DNA of 9,620 nucleotides from Nitrospirota bacterium (lineage in GTDB: Bacteria; Nitrospirota; Nitrospiria; Nitrospirales; UBA8639). The notes beneath the pieces were generated by a model. The model made no database searches and had not been told where the DNA came from. It was given only the letters and a program-made list of their open reading frames with translations. Of the stretch, positions 7,342 through 9,620 are shown piece after piece. The DNA lies in NCBI GenBank assembly GCA_003233615.1, contig QIMB01000395.1:1-9620 (forward strand), read 5' to 3'. How positions within the stretch are numbered: position 1 is the stretch's first letter; each line of letters begins with the position of its first letter. The translations under genes and the position numbers were made by a program.

Positions 7342-7571
7342 AATGGGAAATGCCTATACGGTTGACTCCGGTAGAACGAATCACGACGTTGAACCTGAGT
7401 ATCTCCAGAACTATGGGGATAAGTTTGCATTTCGCTTCCATCGGCGAAACACTTGGATGGCGGCATTCCAACCTTGCACGGGATTTCTACCCGGGGCCTG
7501 TTGAATATTCACACTTCCATAGCCCATACATACCTGAGTAGCCATCGACGGCAAGAGCCAAGGGAATGGTC

Positions 7572-7667
7572 AAAAAAGTCCGTCCAGCAAGGCTGCAGCC
7601 TTTTTGGCGCGCGGAGCTTAGTACGTGAGCGCGGCACAATGGCGAGAACGCCGCTGGCGGCTTTTTT
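7572..7667. repeat. 96-bp folded element with A6/T6 terminal inverted repeats
   Basis: The ends AAAAAAGTCCGTCCAGC (7572-7588) and GCTGGCGGCTTTTTT (7653-7667) pair over 15 bp with only two single-base bulges. Inside are the palindrome AAGGCTGCAGCCTT (7589-7602) followed by a T run, and a CGCGC/GCGCG pair (7608-7612, 7629-7633). The result is a branched fold on either strand with a T6 tract leaving each end. It could be a bidirectional terminator or a small dispersed repeat (REP/MITE-like). Copy number cannot be judged from this window. Confidence 0.6.
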
Positions 7668-7737
7668 CAACATTCCCACACGAGAATCGCCGCTACTCCT
7701 GGATGAACTGGTCAACCAGAGTCAACTGTATAAGCAT

Positions 7738-8301
7738 TTAATGGGACTTTCCCAGCGCCGGGAATGAAAGGATAAACACTTTCGATCGGAAATGGCCTCC
7801 CCCGGGCAGGGGGGAGGAACGGTGCTCCAGAAGCACTTCTCCCTTACTGATAGTCTTTACAGTCCATCCAGATTGGGCAAGTTTCATCTCAGGTCTGACA
7901 ATAATTCGCTCTTTCGGTGAAACCTGAATGACCGCCTGCTGTCCATACTGCCCATGAATGATACTCAATAATTTCCAGTTGGGATCCTTACTCGTTGAGA
8001 TTGCCGTCATTTGAGAAGCCTGGGGTCGCAGTTTCTTTGATAAGGAAGGCATAGAGCGACGTTTGTGGATCGGTGTAAAAGGATTGTGCCGTTTTCCAAA
8101 GTCACCACTGAATTGCGTGTGTTGAAGCAACCCATTCGCAAAACCCACAGGTTTTTGAGAATTTCCTGAAATCTCTCCTGCCACTACAGGAACACCCAAA
8201 AGACCACAGATGCTCACTGCTAGAAACTGAGACAAACATCGACACATAGGTATTGAACGTCGAACCACACAATCACTCTTTCGTTCAGTTAAGCTAACCA
8301 T
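7738..8301 (-). CDS. pilP: PilP-like type IV pilus assembly protein
   Basis: Likely inner-membrane-anchored periplasmic component that links the PilN/PilO platform to the PilQ secretin. Similarity is modest and rests partly on position after pilO. A hydrophobic segment (about 23-41) follows basic residues, as in a signal sequence. The short RHNPFTPI motif (71-78) matches the PilP RDPFxP element. The compact beta domain (about 109-160) reads WKLLSIIHGQYGQQAVIQV, then WTVKTISKGEVLLE. No clear lipobox cysteine is seen, although PilP is usually a lipoprotein. The last 25 or so residues are atypical and are encoded over two GC-rich hairpins. Start is uncertain: the ATG at 8301 is chosen, but a TTG at 8319 lies closer to the pilO stop, and AAGGAG in the end of pilO is better spaced for starts upstream of 8301. 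The length is 187 residues. Confidence 0.75.
   Translation of the reverse strand: MVSLTERKSDCVVRRSIPMCRCLSQFLAVSICGLLGVPVVAGEISGNSQKPVGFANGLLQHTQFSGDFGKRHNPFTPIHKRRSMPSLSKKLRPQASQMTAISTSKDPNWKLLSIIHGQYGQQAVIQVSPKERIIVRPEMKLAQSGWTVKTISKGEVLLEHRSSPLPGGGHFRSKVFILSFPALGKSH
7796..7817. repeat. GC-only 8-bp hairpin in the 3' end of pilP
   Basis: CCTCCCCC (7796-7803) and GGGGGAGG (7810-7817) pair perfectly across a six-base loop. A second small hairpin, TTCCC/GGGAA, lies at 7749-7764. Neither is followed by a T tract, so they are not classical terminators. They underlie the atypical C-terminal tail of the PilP-like protein. Confidence 0.5.
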
Positions 8302-8329
8302 ACTCACTGTTGGAGACAACTCAATATTT

Positions 8330-8914
8330 TCACAGCTCCTTCGTCAATTGCAATCTTTTTGATCCGACACTTGTGATGGTGAAATCCGTTGTGACGATCG
8401 CTTCATTATGAGCGCCTTGTTTTCTGCTAAGCACGAGAGGATTGACTGTTTGAATCCAGGATAACACGAGTAATTCATTCAGAAATTGAACCGTGCCATA
8501 AAAGCTTCCCTCAACTCTCACAACAATGTCTAGTGAACCATCAGACTGCTCACGACCCATCAACGATTTTTTGGATTTCCAAAGGCGAATGGTCACTCCT
8601 GTTCGTTTCCCAATGTTCGCAACAGCTCGTCGAAAAGCTTGCGGTTCGATCTTTGTAGCTAATCGTGGATTAGTCTGGGAAATTTTTTCACGTAAGAGGA
8701 ACACTTCCTGTTCTACTTCTTTTAACGACGTAATGCTTTTGACAGCCTCTTGATTCTCCTGGTTTAACTCTGCGAGGTCATGGTTGACCATGGCAATTGG
8801 GCTGACCAACGAACCCCACACCAAAGGATACATGCCCACAACACACAGAGTCATCGCGAATCCGCAGATCGCAAAACGCTGCCAGAGGGGAGTATCATGC
8901 CACCAGTGCATCAT
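8330..8914 (-). CDS. pilO: PilO, type IV pilus inner-membrane platform protein
   Basis: Bitopic inner-membrane protein that pairs with PilN to align the pilus machine. In 194 residues it shows a short cytoplasmic start, one membrane segment (about 14-38), a periplasmic coiled coil (about 44-80) and a ferredoxin-like C-terminal domain. That domain carries the family-typical VRVEGSFYGTVQFLNELLVL stretch, followed by VNPLVLSRK. The ATG (ATGATG) overlaps the pilN TGA by four bases, which indicates translational coupling. No separate strong ribosome binding site is visible. Length fits the family. Confidence 0.9.
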   Translation of the reverse strand: MMHWWHDTPLWQRFAICGFAMTLCVVGMYPLVWGSLVSPIAMVNHDLAELNQENQEAVKSITSLKEVEQEVFLLREKISQTNPRLATKIEPQAFRRAVANIGKRTGVTIRLWKSKKSLMGREQSDGSLDIVVRVEGSFYGTVQFLNELLVLSWIQTVNPLVLSRKQGAHNEAIVTTDFTITSVGSKRLQLTKEL

Positions 8915-9477
8915 GTCGTCACGTGTGGGCCTAAGGCAAAGCGAATCATAAAAGAGAAGAGCTTTTCTCGGTCTCTCCCTTGTTGATCCAGAATTTCAAT
9001 AACTGGCAACGAGGTTATCACCTGTTGACTCTCTAAGACATCAATATATTTTCCGATCTCCTGAAGAGAAAACGACTGCCCTTGTAGTTCCACAACCTGG
9101 TCAATGATTTGCACACGGTCTAACCAAATATCCAGCCCATCAACGTTGCGACTCACTCCATCTAAGACGACCATAGGCTGTTTCTTATTCAGCTCTTGTG
9201 CGTGTATAACTTGCAATGACTCACTGAGCAGGACTTTTTCCTCCTGATACCGCTGTAGCTGATTCAGCGTTGTGTGCATGTCAGTAAGAGATTGAACCTG
9301 AATGCTTTTCTCCTGAAGCAAATATTCCAATTCCTGTTGTTGGATCTGAATCCACCACCAACTTGCCGTAACAACCACCAAAAATGAAACAACACCGAGC
9401 ACAACAAAGCTTCGTGTTGAAAATATATTTTTCGTGGAGGTACCATGAAGTTGACGAGCCAGATTCATTTCAATCAT
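8911..9477 (-). CDS. pilN: PilN, type IV pilus inner-membrane platform protein
   Basis: Its N-terminal tail binds PilM in the cytoplasm and its periplasmic part binds PilO. The 188 residues begin MIEMNLARQL, matching the conserved PilN tail (M-I-x-x-N-L). One membrane segment (about 22-43) and a coiled coil (about 46-86) follow, then a periplasmic domain with DGVSRNVDGLDIWLDRV and VVELQGQSFSLQEIGKYI. The ATG at 9477 is chosen because AGGAG lies nine bases upstream and the conserved tail starts there. A GTG at 9516 would add 13 unrelated residues. It overlaps the pilM stop by eight bases and the pilO start by four. Confidence 0.93.
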   Translation of the reverse strand: MIEMNLARQLHGTSTKNIFSTRSFVVLGVVSFLVVVTASWWWIQIQQQELEYLLQEKSIQVQSLTDMHTTLNQLQRYQEEKVLLSESLQVIHAQELNKKQPMVVLDGVSRNVDGLDIWLDRVQIIDQVVELQGQSFSLQEIGKYIDVLESQQVITSLPVIEILDQQGRDREKLFSFMIRFALGPHVTT

Positions 9478-9620
9478 GGGTAAGAGCTCCTCGCAATGCC
9501 ACACCAACCGCGACACTCATCAGAGGCGCACTTCGTTGGAACGTTGGATCCTGTTGAATAACGTGCGGAACCACTATCGCCTGAAATGGATCCACAAGAT
9601 GAACGGGCATTCCCAAAGAA
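9470..9620 (-). CDS. pilM: PilM C-terminal fragment (5' part outside window)
   Basis: The last 49 residues of an actin-like ATPase that forms the cytoplasmic ring of the type IV pilus machine. The visible sequence, GMPVHLVDPFQAIVV near its start and SVAVGVALRGALTHD at its end, matches the usual PilM ending: a G-x-x-V-x-x-x-x-P-F strand followed by a glycine-rich A-x-G-L-A-L-R helix. The stop TGA lies inside the start of pilN. Assignment rests on this tail and on the pilN-pilO neighbours. Confidence 0.88.
   Translation of the reverse strand, partial: SLGMPVHLVDPFQAIVVPHVIQQDPTFQRSAPLMSVAVGVALRGALTHD

Larger units (their letters stand above)
7223..7737. other. 515-nt intergenic region between pilP and aroC
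   Basis: This is the position where pilQ commonly follows pilP, but no pilQ-like frame exists here in any reading. From the aroC side it holds the aroC ribosome binding site and possible -10 box, a nested inverted repeat (7258-7341), about 230 nt (7342-7571) in which I recognise nothing, and a compact folded element bounded by A6/T6 (7572-7667). The short frames across it have no ribosome binding site or recognisable protein. Confidence 0.6.

Noticed and set aside
7350..7541. 63-codon plus-strand frame in the pilP-aroC gap
   Set aside because: Opposite to all neighbouring genes, no ribosome binding site, no family recognised.
7411..7545. 44-codon minus-strand frame in the pilP-aroC gap
   Set aside because: No ribosome binding site and no recognisable protein; length is compatible with chance.
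7509..7715. 68-codon minus-strand frame across the folded element
   Set aside because: Its sequence is mostly the translated inverted-repeat arms, so it is an artefact of the repeat rather than a gene.
1..9620. tRNA, rRNA, CRISPR array, insertion sequence or phage genes
   Set aside because: No tRNA-like cloverleaf with conserved arms, no regularly spaced repeats, and no transposase or phage protein seen on either strand.

Overview
The window looks like chromosomal DNA from a Gram-negative bacterium. It has moderate G+C content and a type IV pilus assembly operon (pilMNOP) on the same strand as chorismate-pathway genes. The protein set and the style of the genes suggest Nitrospirota or a similar deep-branching group. 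That placement is inference only, because no rRNA or marker gene settles it. Every gene I can support lies on the minus strand, so transcription runs from high to low coordinates.

Reading in transcription order: 9620-7738 holds the end of pilM, then pilN, pilO and a pilP-like gene, tightly packed with 8-nt and 4-nt overlaps. No pilQ follows. Instead there is a 515-nt gap (7223-7737) with a folded 96-bp repeat-like element bounded by A6/T6 tracts and a large nested inverted repeat. Next come aroC (chorismate synthase) and aroB (3-dehydroquinate synthase). A GAF-GAF-ANTAR regulator gene starts one nucleotide after the aroB stop. After a 174-nt spacer come nadE (glutamine-dependent NAD+ synthetase) and glnD (PII uridylyltransferase/uridylyl-removing enzyme, cut by the window edge). 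No stop-to-stop open frame runs against this order with convincing coding content.

The most interesting part is the spacer at 3380-3553. On the minus strand it contains a near-consensus promoter (TTGAAG, 17 nt, TATAAT). The transcript would begin at about 3468, directly at a hairpin with loop AATGAC. A second hairpin with loop AATGGC follows, then an intrinsic terminator whose T6 tract abuts the nadE start codon. The 3' arm of the second hairpin is the 5' arm of the terminator, so the two structures exclude each other. Paired hexaloop hairpins with A at loop position 1 and G at position 4, the second overlapping a terminator, are the known RNA target architecture of ANTAR antiterminators such as EutV and NasR. 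An ANTAR protein is encoded immediately upstream.

The proposed circuit is that the GAF-GAF-ANTAR protein senses an unknown signal through its GAF domains, binds the dual hairpin, blocks the terminator, and so turns on nadE-glnD. This would couple NAD synthesis from glutamine and PII nitrogen signalling to an RNA-binding regulator that is itself translationally coupled to the shikimate gene aroB. The sequence elements are seen directly. The circuit is inferred from established ANTAR biology.
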